DNA of 64,000 nt from Polytrichum commune. Its lineage: Eukaryota; Streptophyta; Polytrichopsida; Polytrichales; Polytrichaceae. A program made the position numbers and the translations under genes. The stretch is taken from NCBI GenBank assembly GCA_950295325.1, contig OX485803.1:560001-624000 (forward strand), written 5' to 3'. Below the pieces are notes generated by a model that saw only the letters and a list, made by a program, of their open reading frames with translations, searched no databases and had not been told where the DNA came from. How positions within the stretch are numbered: the stretch's first letter is position 1; every line of letters begins with the position of its first letter. Positions 1-26,903 of this stretch are shown here, in pieces.

Positions 1-1314
1 TTACGAAGTTCCCACATGCCCTACACAAGATAGTCTATATATTTTGTAGTTGCATAAATATACAAACACATGGAGTATGCTAACAACAACTAATAACCAC
101 CATAGTGACGTGCAAAACCCATAAATGCTTGTTCTAGTTACAATATCAATTGATGAAGCCATAGCCATACAAAATACGACAAGATGGATGAGAATTCAAC
201 ACAATCAACACAAGGCACCACATCAATCAAGACAAAGAGACATATGCAAAAAACATAACCTCTTGCAAACTCCAAAAACAATGAAAAAATGTCTCAACTC
301 CTATCACCTAATAAAAAAATGCCATTATGTCTACTAGTTTCCCAATTCCATAGAATTAGTACCTCAAGCCTAAAAGTCAAGAAGTAAAGAACCATCCCAA
401 CACAATTCCACCACCTACCATCAATGACCCACATGCCAAACAAAATTAACTAAACAACATTGCAAACACAACCAAGGGTGCCAAGGCCGCAACATAAAGA
501 ATAACCATTGTACAAACCTCCCAAAATTGTAAGAGAGCAATAACAAATTATGAATCTCTAACTCGGTAAAAAACCAAAAATGATTCATAAAATAATTTTC
601 AACCATCAAAATTCCATACAACTCGATTGCCTCATAAATAAATATGGAAACTTAGACAAACATCATGAGGCCATCGCAAATGTCATTCACTTCCCACAAA
701 AAGAGTCATTCATAAGATAAGCTCCCTATGTTCTAACACTTGCCGGAATGTATGTGAGTTATCCGCCTATACCCATAGCAGTCCAAAGATGGTTTCATAC
801 TAGAGAAAATAATTTCCTCCAAACTTCCTTTACTAACCACATCATTCACTACAATCATCTAAGCTACATGCCTAAACAACCTATCCAAAGGCAAATCCCC
901 CGAACTGGATGGTATCCCAAATGATGCCTAGAAGCACTACCAAATAACTTTCAAGACATGACGCACCAATTTTTCTTAATTACAATGTTATCACCAAAAA
1001 GCAAAACCCAATGAATGGAAGCATAGCAACACCATACTCCTCCATAATAAAGAACCCTACAATTATCACAAACTACAGACCCATAGCCCTCATAATCACC
1101 ATCTACAAGCTCTTTACAAGCATGCTAACATCCCTCCTCATTACATTAATTGAAAAACATAAAATCCTTTACCACAATTAGGATGGCTTTAAACCTATGA
1201 GAAATATGGCTAAACAATTCCAGGCAATCATCGCCGCTTTAGAATATGCCAAATTTACAGCGAAAGATATTTACATATACTTTCAGGACGCATATGGCCC
1301 CATAGATCACCCTC
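1..1314 (+). mobile_element. Decayed LINE (non-LTR) reverse transcriptase fragment, copy A
   Basis: Near-copy of 25306-26627. Around 1010-1170 the plus strand encodes the start of a LINE reverse transcriptase, with NYRPIAL followed by a YKLFTSMLT-like stretch, typical of RT motifs 1-2. Further on, an IIAALEYAKFTAKDIY stretch and FQDAYGPIDHPR (the region before and at catalytic motif A) can be read in other frames. Stops and frameshifts separate these pieces, so no working enzyme is encoded. Similarity to copy B ends abruptly at about 1314, inside the RT palm region. The upstream 1-1000 reads as AT-rich former coding or 5' sequence with no recognisable endonuclease. It may belong to the same segmental duplication as the RLK region, or be an independent insertion of the same family. 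Confidence 0.7.
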
Positions 1315-1719
1315 GACACTAACACTAAGAATCCATGGTTATTATATTCCACCCTATAATATATGCATTGAAGGTCTATGTTGTTGGTTAGAATATTTAT
1401 GTTTGATGGAATACAATGTGCAATTGAGAGACCTCCAACAAAATGAGATCCAATTCAAGCTTGTCCTACTTGGGTGGATGTGAACCTAAGATCAATTAGT
1501 CACATTATTTCCAAAATGTACTTCAACAAAAAAGTATAAAATTTCCATTTTCTTGAAGAGAGAGTCTTTATCAAATGGTACTTGTTCACAAATACAGATT
1601 CCGTAAATTCCTTTATACTACAAAATTAATTAATTCTCATTGAAGCCACACGAGTAGGAGAAGTGTGTGGATAGATTGATTTGAAAAGAAAAAAAAATCC
1701 TCAAGTGTAAGGTTCCACC
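1315..1719. other. Intergenic, nothing recognised
   Basis: AT-rich sequence between the LINE fragment and a G-run element. It has no counterpart in the second copy of the duplication. I see no ORF with recognisable motifs. Confidence 0.5.
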
Positions 1720-2058
1720 CTCGGGGGGGGGGGGGGGGCCAATGTGTTAAAAAGTTAAGGATATAGGTGCAAACAACCACTATTTTATAGGGGGGTATTA
1801 CTTTCAATTTTTTTATTTTTTTTTCACATGCTATCATTATGTGATTCTCTACTTTGGGTTAATAGAAAAATGGATTGCATTACTTATAATTCCAAATTAC
1901 TTATTATTTCATACCCTATAGTACTTTAATGATGCCATTTTTGATACCCTATATTACTCTTAAGTTCAGTTATAATTTTTTGCCCCCATGTTTTTAAAAT
2001 ACCCAATCATTTGTTCGCACGTACATTGCTACTCCAGCCAATGACTACCCCCCCGGAG
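1720..2058. mobile_element. G-run-terminated MITE, copy 1 (about 339 bp)
   Basis: Begins CTCGGGG with a G run of about 17 and ends CCCCGGAG, so the two ends are imperfect inverted repeats dominated by G/C homopolymers. It is flanked by an 8-bp direct repeat, GTTCCACC, at 1712-1719 and 2059-2066. The interior is AT-rich and non-coding. The same interior occurs in inverse orientation at 39516-39858, also with an 8-bp flanking duplication. Such a short element with inverted ends and an 8-bp target duplication fits a non-autonomous DNA transposon of hAT type (8-bp duplications are typical of hAT). The superfamily call is an inference, because the terminal sequence is unusual. Confidence 0.7.
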
Positions 2059-5000
2059 GTTCCACCCCATTTTAATCATTTTAAAAAACTTGTTTGAACT
2101 AAAATTAAATACATGACAACAACGACGACATTACATTGCAAGTTTGTCACATGATAACTAATCTCTTCCCATCCATAGTAAGCTCAGGTTGTTCTCATGA
2201 GTCATCAATGCATCAACATCCTCTACTAATGTAGCATGTCATTTGTCTCAACACTTTGAGTGGTGAAACTCATTCTCTGTTAGAATAAGCTTAATGCTGA
2301 CCAATGTGGATATGAGATTTGACCACACATCAAATCAAAAACCAAAATTTATTTATTTATTTTGAACCAGACATTACTCTACGATATTCTTCATTAGCAT
2401 TCATGATATGGATTCTATTGGAACTGAAGGTAGCATAGAGCACGAGAGGTACTACAGTTCAATACACAGAATATTACTCACCTGTGAGGAATGTTGCATC
2501 GTTGGTTGTAAGCCTCAGCGGACATGACAAACTTCACATCCCTGGGCCCTTGGGATCTTCCTCTTTTGTTAAACCAATGTCGACCCTTGAGCATGAGCCA
2601 TGGTAATATGTTGACATAGCTATGAAGGAAGACCACTGTGTGGATCAAAATGACATCAAGCAATCACGTATTCTTGACATCGTCCACAGAGCATAGCTTT
2701 TCGCGGGGCACAATAGAATAAATGATTTTTTTTCCGCAGGTATCTTATTTAGCCTATGCTTCAAGTGTGTACAATTTACTTGATTAAGTATGATATAATA
2801 ACCATGCATATTTACACATGGTTAAGTATGATATTGAAGGACTTGATTATGAAAAGCTTCAAGGTGTAGTTGTGGAATGCACTTAAACCACATTGCATTC
2901 CACTTCATCATGTGTGCAAATATTGGATCATCGATGGATAATGGAGAAGGCGGTGGTGGTAAGGTTGAGGTATTTATAACCAATAAAATGAAGGAGTAAT
3001 AGCGGGAAATTATTTGTCTTGCAAAGAGAAACATATTCTAGCAAAAATACATTTATTTCAATAAAATTCATGAATATGGAAATTGCTATATATTTTGAAG
3101 TGTAAATTTTAGGCTCACACATAGTTGATCTATGAGTTAACCCATAACCGCTCATCTCAATGTTACTCCTTGGCTACAACGATTATCAAAACTCTTATGA
3201 GGGGAATCAATCACAAGCCGCCCCTACGTTAACATTAATTTTGTTCACCTAAAACATATAGATCTCATCTATGTCAACATTACATGACCTTAGTGTGGAC
3301 CTTGCCTCCGCCTTTCTTGGTTTTTTCTCACATTTGCTAATGCATATTTATGATTTACACTTGCTAAATACTGCATTCAATCCACAGACATCAAGTGTCG
3401 AATGTAACAACAAACCTGCAGTTTGTACCCTCTTTACAGTGGAGTTAGTTTGGTAGCATGCATATGCATGGAAGTAGTACAAATAAGGCAGAGGGTACTA
3501 GAACCACACCCCATCCAAAACCAACACACATAAATGATTCCCAATTGCCAATACTCTAATATCTTGAACTATTTCCCATGTTGTAGGAGTCCACCGAGTC
3601 AACCAATGCCCCAGTCAATGAAAATGCTCTCTCTTACCCCTTTGAAGGAATCCTTTAAGAAAGGGTTCAACTTTGACTCCAATATGACTTCAATATTACT
3701 TCCATTTATCACTTCTTGCTTACCTCATTTGCCTTGGCCTTCGTAGGGTTCGGACCTCCGAAGGCTAGTTTCTTCATCCTCTTCTCTCTCCCAGCCTTCC
3801 TCTTGGTTCCGGTTTATTTTCACTTGAGCAAAGGTTGTTGTGATAAGTTTTAGAGCGTTGTATCATATTATTGAGTGATAAATAACTTAAAATTAGTAGG
3901 TGTGAGGCAATTGCGTAATAATTTAGTGTTATAGAAAATGAGAAATTAAGTTCTCTCCTTCAATTTTATTTTGTTTTGTTGGACTTATTCATTATTTTGA
4001 GTTTGATTGACTTGTAATCCATTTTTTTGAGTTATTAGTTGATAATTAGCTTTTAGAACACATCCGAGTATTAAGAGATCTTGAATGGGCAGAAAAATAA
4101 ATATGAATATAAAAAATCTTAGACTAGTAGTGAGTTGTTTGAAGCCCTTGGTCCGTTAGACACAGTTGACTTCAAAGACTCAGTATGGGCTCTTTGAGTG
4201 TACATTTTCTAAAATATATATATTTAGATTTAGATATTGAGCCGTATGGCTAATAAACATTTTTTTTAAATCAAGCACATAGCCATATTTATGTGCAATA
4301 GCTTAAAGTTTTGGTTTAAGCACCCTCTACCTTAATTACTTGCAAAACATGCATAACTTATTGGCATCCTAGCATGAGGAGAAAATATATTGAAGATAAC
4401 ATGTTCAATATATCTAGCTTATATATACACACACACACACATAATTGATCTAATCCTATTGTATGCACTTCCAACTCTACATACAATTTGGGCTATTTGA
4501 TTGATCGTAAATTGTCTCATCTAGTCAACTATCATGAAAGTGCATTTTCACACAAATTGTTGTTTCAAGTTTCAGGATAGGAGTTGAGGTGCATATGTAA
4601 ATAGGTCAAGTATATTTTGCTTAATACGCTCTTTTGGATTTAGTGATCACATAGGCCTTCTTAGTTGCATTGACGATAGAACCTATAGTGATTAATCAAA
4701 TTTGAGCACATACCCTATTCTCATCGGAACACATGTTGTTTGAGTGTTTGTTCTTGACTACAATCCTTGCCATATACCACTTACATGTAAATGTCTGATT
4801 AAAATATCAATTAAAAATTTACATATGGTTCATATTTGTAAGCTTATAATGGACTCTTTTCCTCAATGTGGGACCAATTTTGCAATACAAAATGGAGGGA
4901 CATGCTACAAATTCAGAAGACTTGGCCACTCTTGACATTGGTGTTTGTTTTATGGTCACTTATATTATACAAAAGTTAGAAAATATTTGCACATCATGTA

Positions 5001-5109
5001 GGTAATGCGGTGTGCCTAGTGCTTTGTGATGTCTACGTAGACCCATCCATTGTGAGCATGAAATAATGCAAAGGGATGTAAGGTGGCTTAAACCCAAGGC
5101 CTTAACCTC
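2059..5109. other. Intergenic, mostly unassigned; start of duplicated block at about 4271
   Basis: No gene is recognised. Short ORFs here show no domain motifs. A (CA)n run lies at about 4426-4441. From about 4271 the sequence matches 37951 onwards in the second copy of the large duplication. About 250 bp (roughly 4491-4735) is present here and absent there. Confidence 0.5.
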
Positions 5110-5200
5110 GATCCCATGGGAACTTCAAGGCTAAGCCGCCAAAACAAAATTGAGTTGGATGGGCGACCTTTGTAGCACTTGATTTCTGGTGCACCCTACC
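5110..5200 (+). repeat. 5S rRNA-derived sequence, copy 1
   Basis: Aligns by eye with the 3' two thirds of plant 5S rRNA. GATCCCATgggAACTtC matches the GATCCCATCAGAACTCC region, ggCTAAGCCGCc matches the box A region, GGATGGGcGACCT matches the box C region GGATGGGTGACCT, and the stretch ends with GGTGCACCCT, close to the 5S 3' end. It is too diverged and too incomplete at the 5' side to be a functional 5S gene. It could be a 5S pseudogene or the head of a 5S-derived SINE. A better-preserved copy lies at 38547-38640. Confidence 0.65.
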
Positions 5201-5279
5201 CCCTATGATCTACCCAATCATAGCACTCGGGGGTAGTTGCGTGAGCCAAATATTTTCAACCTACCATGTGGGAACCGAG

Positions 5280-5523
5280 CTCGGGGGGTTCACTTTCTCT
5301 TATATTTTGCATACACATGCGTTCAAGACCTATTTATTGGGGGGGGTATTTACCTTGCTGAAAAGATTATAAGGTGATGGTATTTTACATGTAAACATGT
5401 TTCACTATTTTAAAATCCCCTATTTTACATGTACATTTTTACAAAATGTATCTACGATGAATATATTGGACCCTATTTTTTATTGCATGTTGTTCTACGA
5501 TTTTCGCCAGTGAACCCCCCGAG
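5280..5523. mobile_element. G-run-terminated MITE, copy 3 (244 bp, different interior)
   Basis: Perfect 14-bp terminal inverted repeats, CTCGGGGGGTTCAC at 5280-5293 and GTGAACCCCCCGAG at 5510-5523. They are flanked by 8-bp direct repeats GAACCGAG (5272-5279) and GAACCAAG (5524-5531), which differ at one position. The paralogous locus near 38710-38735 lacks the element and reads through the target site, so this is a real insertion made after the duplication. The interior is AT-rich, contains a second G run at about 5340, and has no coding capacity. The outermost CTCGGGGG resembles the termini at 1720 and 39516, although the interiors differ. Confidence 0.75.
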
Positions 5524-5531
5524 GAACCAAG

Positions 5532-6904
5532 GGGTTTGTCCCAGGGGGAGCTAGGTGCCAACCAACTTGTTCGCTCCCGTTTAAGGTGTTCACCTTCCGA
5601 AGGACGCAATAATCGTTGGGGCCCTTCTAATTCTCCTAATGCCCGTGTTGAGATTACATACATATTTAACTCACCTAAAAAACAAAGCAACACCATAGTT
5701 CACACCAATGGCAACATCGGAGTTGTCTTTCTTTCCTTGCAAAGAGATATTCTATAGGCTAAATGTTTACTTTGTTAAGACAAATTCATTCTAGGGGATG
5801 GGCTTAGTATAGAGGTGGGGGCTATGATAGGACTTGGTAAGGTTTCTAGTATATATTTTAATTATTCATTTTGAGTATATTAGTTTTCTAATTCTTCAAT
5901 TATTATGCATTATGCATTATAATATAAAATATACATTATACATTATATTGTAATATTATATATACAATATATATTGTATATATTTTTTGCTAATGCTTGA
6001 TGAATTGCCTACTTCTCACTTGAAATATGTTATTATTTAACAATTCCCATTTGTTTAGGTCTGACTGACCACTTCTCTACCTATATTCAATTTGGAGAAA
6101 ATCATGGCGAACCCATGATGACAGGTGGCATAAACATTAAAGTTAATGGGCCATAAATGAGTACTTGACGCTTAATATGACCTGAATGTAGGGCGATCAT
6201 ACTCCATTCTATATATCACGCACTCACGGGTTTCACATATTGAGCCAAAGCAAAAGAGTTGTTGTAAAAGTGAAACAAATGTCACTTCGTAAATGTATGG
6301 AAGTACCTGCAAAACATATTGATCTTCAAACCTCACCAGTTCATAAATCATATGCAAAATTGTAATGAGCCAAGCCCAAGCTATTGTGACTACATGAAAC
6401 TTGAAAAGATTGAGGGACATGGGTGATGAGGTCATTGACGTTGAGCCTTTCAAAATAAGCCAACCATTAATAATGGATGAATGGTGTGAGATATTTATTC
6501 ATATGCATGGGTGTGACATATTGAGACGATGCATATTCATACTAGAATAGTGCATGAAAACAACAAGGTGGCATGCATGGAGGTTGGCTTGGACCATGAT
6601 GGGACCACATTGAAACATCATAATTTACAGGCACAAATGCATTGCAACAGGCTAGGATGACACAGGTCCAAGCTAGTATTGTACATTAGGCATTGTCTCT
6701 TGGAATGTGCTATTGTGTAAACCCGGGGTCCAAGTTACATGCACAACCTAAGTTTATGGAGTCGTTAACTTGTTTGTCCTTTAGAGATAATAAAATTACG
6801 TTTGTGATAATTGATGGCATCATTCCCAAATCAAATTTCCACATATCAAAATATTCCAACGTCTAAGTGGAATTTTCATATATTGGCATCATGAAGCCAT
6901 TGAC
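5532..6904. other. 3' flank of the RLK gene
   Basis: Duplicated at about 38700-40494. It contains an AT-rich simple-repeat stretch at about 5910-5990 made of short ATTATGCATTATA-like palindromic units. The same place in the second copy has expanded into a different TATA/ATACAG-type microsatellite (39107-39245). No gene is seen. Confidence 0.5.
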
Positions 6905-21509
<14,605 letters not shown>

Positions 21510-21578
21510 GCTTTCTTGCACCTGGAGAGAGACAGCGCGGTTTGTAAGACAAGACAGATGCAAATCCCATGCATATCA

Positions 21579-23245
21579 CTTGAGACCAGGGACCAAACAA
21601 CAACGAAGATGTAACATCCCCTTCTATGATGCAAAAGCAAAATTTAGAATTCTATCTTTAAAATTGCTTGCAAATCTTTCATTTCATAAAACTAACCTAT
21701 CCAAATTGAATGAAAGTAGACTTCAAAACTTAAATGAAAGTTTGAATCGAAATATCTTATTCAACACTTGGAAGAATCATACAAATGAAAGTAAGAACAC
21801 ATTAGGGACACATTTATCTACCACTAACATGTACATTGAGAAAAAAGAAAAACAAACAAATCATCATATGAATTGTAAAAGTACATTGGGGATGAAAAGT
21901 ATACACTCCCATGGTACCGATCCCCTAGCCTACATGAACTTTAACCCGATGAGGCTTACTAGGGGTTTGACAATGTATCCATTCGGTCAGCATTTGGCAT
22001 TTTAGTCGACGACGTAACGATGTGGTGACACTTTTGTACAAACTTTACTCACAAGTGGTGAGTGGTACGCACAGTGATCGGGGAGATTTTTGGGCATAAT
22101 CGGTTGAGATCCCGGTGTTTGCAAGTCCAACCGGTTACATGTTCACATCCTCCGGCTTTCCTTTATTAAATTGGGGTATATTCTATAAATTTCTCTGAAA
22201 TGATCGGTAATTTTCCTGCAGTCTTGACCTTCAACCGGTTATTTCTCAAGCTCAACTGGTTCATCTGTAACTAACTGCCGGTTCTCCCCTATCATTGGGT
22301 AGGCATCCCACATGATTCTAGAATTTAGAAGCACCTCAACCTCAAATGCTACCACACTCTAACCTCCCTAATATCATGGTTGTGACAACCAAAGTGCACG
22401 GGATATTAAGGAGGCATGTAGTGATAACATGGATGTGTGGTAATAGAGGACCAATGCAACGTGTGACAATATGGAATGACACAAAGTCAACATTGTGATG
22501 ATGACAATGTTGACAATGTCATCATTGAGACGTCACTTGAGACCAGGGACCAAACAACAACGAAGATGTAACATCCCCTTTTATGATGCAAAAGCAGATA
22601 GAGAACTCTTGCAAATCAATTACTTGCAAATCTTTCATTTCATAAAAAAAATCTAACCAAATTGAATGATAGTCTCCAAAATTTGCATGAAAGCTTGAAT
22701 TGAAATATCTCATTTAATACTTGGAAAAATCATACAAACGAAAGTAAGAACACATTAGGGACACATAGTTCTACCACTAATGATTTCCACACTGCATAGC
22801 TTGTACATTGAGAAAAAGGAATGAAAAAAATTCATCATAGGAATTGTAAAAGTACATTGGGGGATCAAAAGTGCGCACTCACATGGTACCGACCCCCTAC
22901 ATTGATTTTCACCCAATGAGGTTTGCTAGGGGTTTGACAATGTATCCATTTGATCATTTGGCAATTTAGTCAAGGTTGTAATGATGTGGTGACACTTTTG
23001 TAGAAACCTTACTCACAAGTGGTGAGTTGTACACATCCCACTTGATTCTAGAATCTAGAAGCACCTTGGCTTCAAATGCTACCACACTCTAACCTCCCTA
23101 ATATCATGACTGTGGCTACCAAAGTGCACGGGATATGAAGGAGGCATGTAGTGTTAACATGGATGCGTGATAATAGAGGATCATTGTAGTATGTGACAAT
23201 TAGGATTGACAGAAAGTCAACATTGTAATGATGACAATGATGATG
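21579..23245. repeat. Direct tandem duplication upstream of the RLK (offset ~958 bp)
   Basis: The stretch beginning CTTGAGACCAGGGACCAAAC near 21580 recurs near 22536, and the two copies can be followed for about 700 bp through shared landmarks (TGTAACATCCCC, GGGGTTTGACAATGTATCC, CACAAGTGGTGAG, CTACCACACTCTAACC). TGTAACATCCCC resembles a common plant LTR start. However, the duplicated unit also includes the 30 bp before it, so a simple tandem duplication is the safer description. The first copy reaches into the presumptive 5' UTR/promoter of the RLK, whose ATG is at 21509. The first copy also carries about 240 bp (22065-22305) absent from the second. Confidence 0.7.
22065..22305. promoter_or_regulatory. 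CCGGTT-rich segment upstream of the RLK start
   Basis: Present in only one of two tandem copies, about 560-800 bp upstream of the RLK ATG. It contains two AACCGGTT octamers plus related CGGTT/ACTGGTT motifs (CGGTTGAG, AACTGGTTC, GCCGGTTC). These include the MYB core CNGTTR in places. A regulatory function is an inference from clustering and position only. Confidence 0.35.
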
Positions 23246-25305
23246 CATGTGGTCGGAATTCTTTGGTGGATAATTTTAATATCAAAACATGTGATGTATG
23301 GAAGGAAAATGTGACAACAAAGAGGGACATTTCTATTGAGCATGTCCAATCCCTAGGGTTTCAAGATATGAGGGAGTGACATTATGGAGGGTGACATCAA
23401 GGAGGTTAGGATGTATACACTAAGCCGGAAAGTCTAAGCACATAAATAGTTCACCTTGTGCAACCTCATATTATACATTTCTCGTGCAAACCGTAAAATT
23501 AACTATCTATATCACATCCTTACTACTTGTCTCATATCAAAGTTGGGGTTCTTTCTATTTGACCGGATCAATCTTATGTTCATAACATCTTATGACAATC
23601 CAACAAGTTTGAAGGTTGAAGGATAGAGGATAGGTCGTGCTTACTATGTGACAACCCTTGTGGATACACGCCATAAATTAATAATAGCAGGCTTGCAATA
23701 TGAATATTACAAATGTGTTGAATAGATGTGACCTTTAAGTTATGGAAGCACACAAGAGTTGCTTTTGCAGTACAGGCAACATAGACATGGCATATATTGG
23801 CTTGCAATCTCTTGAACTTAATGACACTTCTACCCATGTCAACATTTTTAGTTATTTCTTTGTACATTGTTAATCAAAGTTAATGATAAACCAGGCCTCC
23901 TTGTTACTAGGTTTGTCAACCTCCAGAACTACTGTAAACATTGTATTTAGTGTCATATGGTATTTTATGTTTCTGTGGTAATTTTTCTAATCACACTTAT
24001 TATAAATGAGTTTACAAGTATTGTCATCTCAACTTATTTCTAGTTCATCCACTTTTTGTTTGGTATCTCTTGCATCCTTACATTTTTGTAATGAAATATT
24101 GTCATGGATGATTGAAATTTGGATGACTCAAATTTGGATGAAAATTTACATAGTAAGCAATAGTACTTGCAACATTATACATATATGATGCCCAAATTTT
24201 TTACAAGAAATGACAGTTAATGTTAGGTTTACATTTAGTGTTGGTGACACTACAAGGGTGCCATTGCCAAACCTAGATATGAGGAAGGGGACTACCACAA
24301 GGAGTCATGTTTGAGGTTTCTGACATGCACTCACAGTTCTTCTGCAACAACGATCGGGGTCAGATGGAGCGAAGATGCTATTGAAGTTCTTAAAGGCAGT
24401 GATTAGATGAGAAGGGACCTCCAAACAACCCTAATATTTCCAAATTATTTTAATCCCAAGGTCATTGTTGAATAGTTTACTTATTTTCAAGGTTCCACTT
24501 CGACAAGTGGAGTATTCTACTAGGTTCTCACTTTTCCTTTTCAAATTTGTTGTTTTTTTATCCACAATTGTTTTCAAAAATTTCTACAAATCTCCAAATA
24601 ATACAGTTATCGTTGAAACCGTCATGGTACTATTGTAATATGTGGATGTCGTTATCAAGGTCACCTTGTTGGTCAAAATGACTTTTTTAAAATGAACTAT
24701 TCTTGACATTTTGTGATTGGTCAAGAGCCTACAATGAGGTCTAGTATGATCTACTCATGGCTCGTGGACGTTACTTCCTCTTAGAATATGTATATACCTA
24801 CAATAACATTGTGTTTTTTTTTTCTGGGGGGGGAAGGGGGATTGTTACCTACTATAATGGATTATATGGCATGCAAAATTTCAAAATAATGGTAAATTGT
24901 TGTTTCTATTGGCACCCTATGGGTAATTATAAATCTTTGAATGATATAGTTAATGCTACCTTATATTGCTTTTATGTAAATAATATCCCAATTCCCAAAG
25001 TCCTTAAAGTGTATTATTGATGACAAGCCTCACAAGAAGTACATGTAGAAAACAAGGAGAACAAACATTCTCTAGAGGATCAGGGTTTATGGTTTGAAAT
25101 CATAATCATGTCTAGTACAAAAGAAGCATAGTAATATATTAACAACAACAATGAATTGCATGTTTATGTCATACAAATAATTAAAAAGACAAGAATAATT
25201 TTTTTATGTTTATTGACACAATTTAAGGGTTTTAAAATTATGGCATACTTAGAGGCCTTGATGTCATGCTTCAAGGCTATTAATATGTGTCTAAAAGTCA
25301 CAATT
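23246..25305. other. Intergenic, nothing recognised
   Basis: AT-rich. A G-rich run occurs at about 24824-24840, but I found no matching C-run end, so I do not call it an element. No ORF has recognisable motifs. Confidence 0.5.
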
Positions 25306-26903
25306 ACAAAGTTCCCACATGCCCTACACAAGATAGTCTATATATTTTGTAGCTGCATAAATATACAAACACATGGAGTATGCTAACAACAACTAATAGC
25401 CACCACAGTGACGTGCAAAGCCCATAAATGCTTGTTCCAGTTACAATATCAATTGATGAAGCCATAGCCATACAAAACACGACAAGACGGATGAGAATTC
25501 AACACAATCAACACAAGGCACCACATCAATCAAGACAAAGAGACATATGCAAAAAACGTAACCTCTCGCAAACTCCAAAAACAATGAAAAAATGTCTCAA
25601 CTCCTATCACCTAATAAAAAATGCCATTATGTCTACTAGTTTCCCAATTCCATAGAATTAGTACCTCAAGCCTAAAAGTCAAGAAGTAAAGAACCATCCC
25701 AACACAATTCCACCACCTACCATCAATGACCCACATGCCAAAAAAATTTAACTAAACAACATTGCAAACACAACCAAGGGTGCCAAGGCCGCAACATAAA
25801 GAATAACCATTGTACAAACCTCCCAAAATTGTAAGAGAGCAATAACAAATTATGAATCTCTAACTCGGTAAAAAACCAAAAATGATTCATAAAATAATTT
25901 TCAACCATCAAAAATCCATACCACTCGATTGCCTCATAAATAAATATGGAAACTTAGCCAAACATCATGAGGCCATCGCAAATGTCATTCACTTCCCACA
26001 AAAAGAGTCATTCATAAGATAAGCTCCCTATGTTCAAACACTTGCCGGAATGTATGTGAGTTATCTGCCTATACCCATAGCAGTCCAAAGATGGTTTCAT
26101 ACTGGAGAAAATAATTTCCTCCAAACTTCCTTTACTAACCACATCATTTACTACAATCATCTAAGCTACATGCCTAGACAAGACAACCTATTCAAAGGCA
26201 AACCCCTCGAACTGGATGGTATCCCATGTGATGCCTAAAAGCACTACCAAATAACTTTCAGGACATGACGTACCAATTTTTCTTACAATGTTATCACCAA
26301 AAAGCAAAACCCAATGAATGGAAGCATAGCAACACCATACTCCTCCATAATAAAGAACCCTACAATTATCACAAACTACAGACCCATAGCCCTCATATGC
26401 ACCATCTACGAGCTCTTTACAAGCATGTTAACCTCCCTCCTCATTAAATTAAGTGAAAAAACATACAATCCTTTACCACAATTAGGATGGCTTTAAACCT
26501 ATGAGAAATATGGCTAAACAAATCCATGCAATCATCGCCGCTTTAGAATACGCCAAATTTACAGCCAAAGATATTTACATTACCTACATATACTTTCAGG
26601 ACGCATATGGCCCCATAGATCACCCTCGATTATTGTCCATAATGGAAGACCTTGAAAACCACTAGACACCATCAAACTAGTCTATAATATCTATGCAAAA
26701 CCGACCACCTCATTATTGGGTGCACACTTCACAACAACAACAACCATCCAAATTAGCCAGGGCACCATCCAAGAAAGCACCTTAAGCCCATATCTATTCA
26801 TCATAATCTTAAAACCCCTGCTTACATGGCTAGAGAAAGATCAACTAGGATACCATTTTAATACCTCGCCAAATAGTATCAAAACCACACTCTATGCTTG
26901 TCG
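25306..26903 (+). mobile_element. Decayed LINE reverse transcriptase, copy B
   Basis: Longer copy of the element at 1-1314. Across shifting frames it encodes a non-LTR reverse transcriptase. The pieces in order are LELDGIP, NYRPIAL plus an ELFTSMLT stretch (25900-26450), FKPMRNMAKQIHAIIAALE, DIYITYIYFQDAYGPIDHPRLL (26500-26640), and ISQGTIQESTLSPYLFI with LLTWLEKDQLGYHF (26750-26870). It ends at TLYA, where the catalytic YADD box should follow. The foldback element at about 26900 begins there, so the catalytic box is missing. Multiple stops mean it is not functional. Confidence 0.8.

Noticed and set aside
24824-24840. G run as a possible fourth G-run element
   Set aside because: No CTC prefix, no matching C-run end within range and no flanking duplication.
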